From an uncultured Eubacteriales bacterium (GTDB lineage: Bacteria; Bacillota; Clostridia; Lachnospirales; Lachnospiraceae), in contig ONXW01000395.1 in NCBI GenBank assembly GCA_900321915.1, forward strand, positions 1-15,187: 15,187 bases of DNA, written 5' to 3'. A program made the position numbers and the translations under genes. Below the pieces are notes generated by a model. That model was not told where the DNA came from, did not search any database, and saw only the letters and a program-made list of their open reading frames with translations. Positions 14,671 through 15,187 of the stretch are shown here, in pieces. Each line of letters starts with the position of its first letter. Within the stretch, counting starts at the first letter, position 1.

Positions 14671-14830
14671 GCGTTCTACTATTTTCAAGGGAGATGTCGG
14701 GAAAATGCTCACGAGGCCGATTACCATGGTATTTCTTGCCATTGCGGTCCTCTTTATCTTCGGCGAGCCTATCAAGAAACACATTATCAGTATGATCGCC
14801 AGGCGGAAATCCGCCTGGGGCGAAGAGTAA
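14665..14830 (+). pseudogene. tctA: C-terminal remnant of TctA, tripartite tricarboxylate transporter large permease
   Basis: The plus-strand frame ending at TAA 14828-14830 reads RSTIFKGDVGKMLTRPITM, then a hydrophobic segment VFLAIAVLFIFG and a basic tail. This matches the usual end of TctA, where a loop with a GD pair and the TRPI motif leads into the last transmembrane helix. A full TctA has about 500 residues and a dozen TMs; only about 50-55 codons remain. In-frame sequence upstream of about 14665 is not TctA-like; it is antisense to the LysR-like remnant and then the direct repeat. The next gene is a tctC-like receptor gene, the normal neighbour, which supports the identification. Confidence 0.65.
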
Positions 14831-14873
14831 AAGAACAGTAATCAAATATTATTTTTATAAGGGAGGTATTCAG

Positions 14874-15187
14874 ATGAAACTTCAGAAAATTGCGGCGTTA
14901 ACAGCAGCAGTCATGGTATGTTCCGCGGTGGCGGGATGCGGCGGCGCAAAACCCGCGGAGACCACAGCAGCTCCCGCTGAGACACAGACAGAGGCGGCGG
15001 CGGAGCGGATGTATTTACCAGAGAGATTGTCTCCATCATTGAGAAGAACGGCTGGTATCCGAAGAACATCACCGTAACCAACAAGCCCGGCAGCGGCCAT
15101 GTGGTGGGATATACCTACCTGATGGAGCAGGCCAATGACTACACTATCAATGTCACTGCATCCAGCTTCATGTCCCAGCCGCTGGCA
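14874..15187 (+). pseudogene. tctC: Disrupted tctC-like solute receptor lipoprotein (runs off the window)
   Basis: ATG 14874, with GGGAGG at 14861-14866, starts a lipoprotein signal with lipobox V19-A20-G21-C22 and an Ala/Glu/Thr-rich linker (about 27-43). In this frame translation ends at TAA 15075-15077 with a meaningless tail. From 15005 a different frame, offset by +2, continues to the window end with ADVFTREIVSIIEKNGW, then VTNKPGSG and YLMEQANDYT, clearly the TctC/Bug receptor family that binds carboxylates outside the cell for TctAB. The segment that should lie between linker and GGADVFTR (the first strand of the mature domain, roughly 20-35 residues) is absent, so this is a deletion with a frame change near 14995-15007, not a simple one-base error. 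Together with the tctA remnant it marks a dead transporter locus. The 3' end is not visible. Confidence 0.75.

Noticed and set aside
14310..14830. Short plus-strand open frames through the direct repeats, including a 133-codon frame that ends in the TctA tail
   Set aside because: Their N-terminal parts translate the repeat and the antisense of the LysR-like remnant; only the last 50 or so codons resemble a protein, so I kept just the TctA remnant.
14874..15187. Programmed frameshift in the tctC-like gene
   Set aside because: There is no slippery heptamer, and protein sequence is missing at the junction, which frameshifting would not explain.

Overview
The window looks like chromosomal DNA of a fairly G+C-rich anaerobic Firmicute, most likely of the Lachnospiraceae or a close clostridial relative. 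The grounds are strong Shine-Dalgarno sites, genes almost all on one strand in tight overlapping pairs, a tandem DnaD-domain protein next to a DnaC/DnaI-type helicase loader, a long (397 aa) variant of PRPP synthetase, a clostripain-type C11 protease, and two short dispersed-looking structured repeats. This assignment rests on family recognition only; no rRNA or marker search was possible.

Layout. (1) 1-2775: a clostripain-family (C11) cysteine peptidase, cut by the left edge, followed at 40 nt by a lipoprotein with a LolA/LppX-like pattern. (2) 2776-3001: an intergenic stretch holding a 124-nt inverted-repeat element with two internal hairpins, then a promoter. (3) 3002-4865: a QueT-family queuosine-precursor transporter overlapping murC by 20 nt. 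(4) 4866-5045: a strong terminator embedded in a cluster of DnaA-box-like motifs, then the promoter of the dnaD-like/dnaC-like pair. (5) 5046-7113: that pair, which overlaps by 14 nt. (6) 7114-8465: prs with its own promoter and terminator. (7) 8491-14260: a large two-gene unit, an MMPL/RND transporter with an unusual tetrapeptide-repeat tail overlapping by 8 nt a 1065-aa secreted, membrane-anchored GLUG-repeat protein with a long helical insertion; a strong terminator follows. (8) 14261-15187: a decayed region with a perfect 62-nt tandem direct repeat, a probable LysR C-terminus on the minus strand, a TctA C-terminus on the plus strand, and a tctC-like gene that has lost the start of its mature domain and its frame.

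How the parts work together. The middle block is housekeeping: peptidoglycan precursor synthesis (MurC), helicase loading (DnaD-like, DnaC/DnaI-like) and nucleotide precursor supply (Prs). The DnaA-box cluster offers a possible link between replication initiation and expression of the loader genes. The MMPL/GLUG pair is the best candidate for an undescribed envelope system: a lipid or hydrophobe exporter translationally linked to a long extracellular protein. The right end is best read as the scar of a lost tripartite tricarboxylate transporter locus in which one large deletion joined the 3' end of its LysR regulator to the 3' end of tctA.
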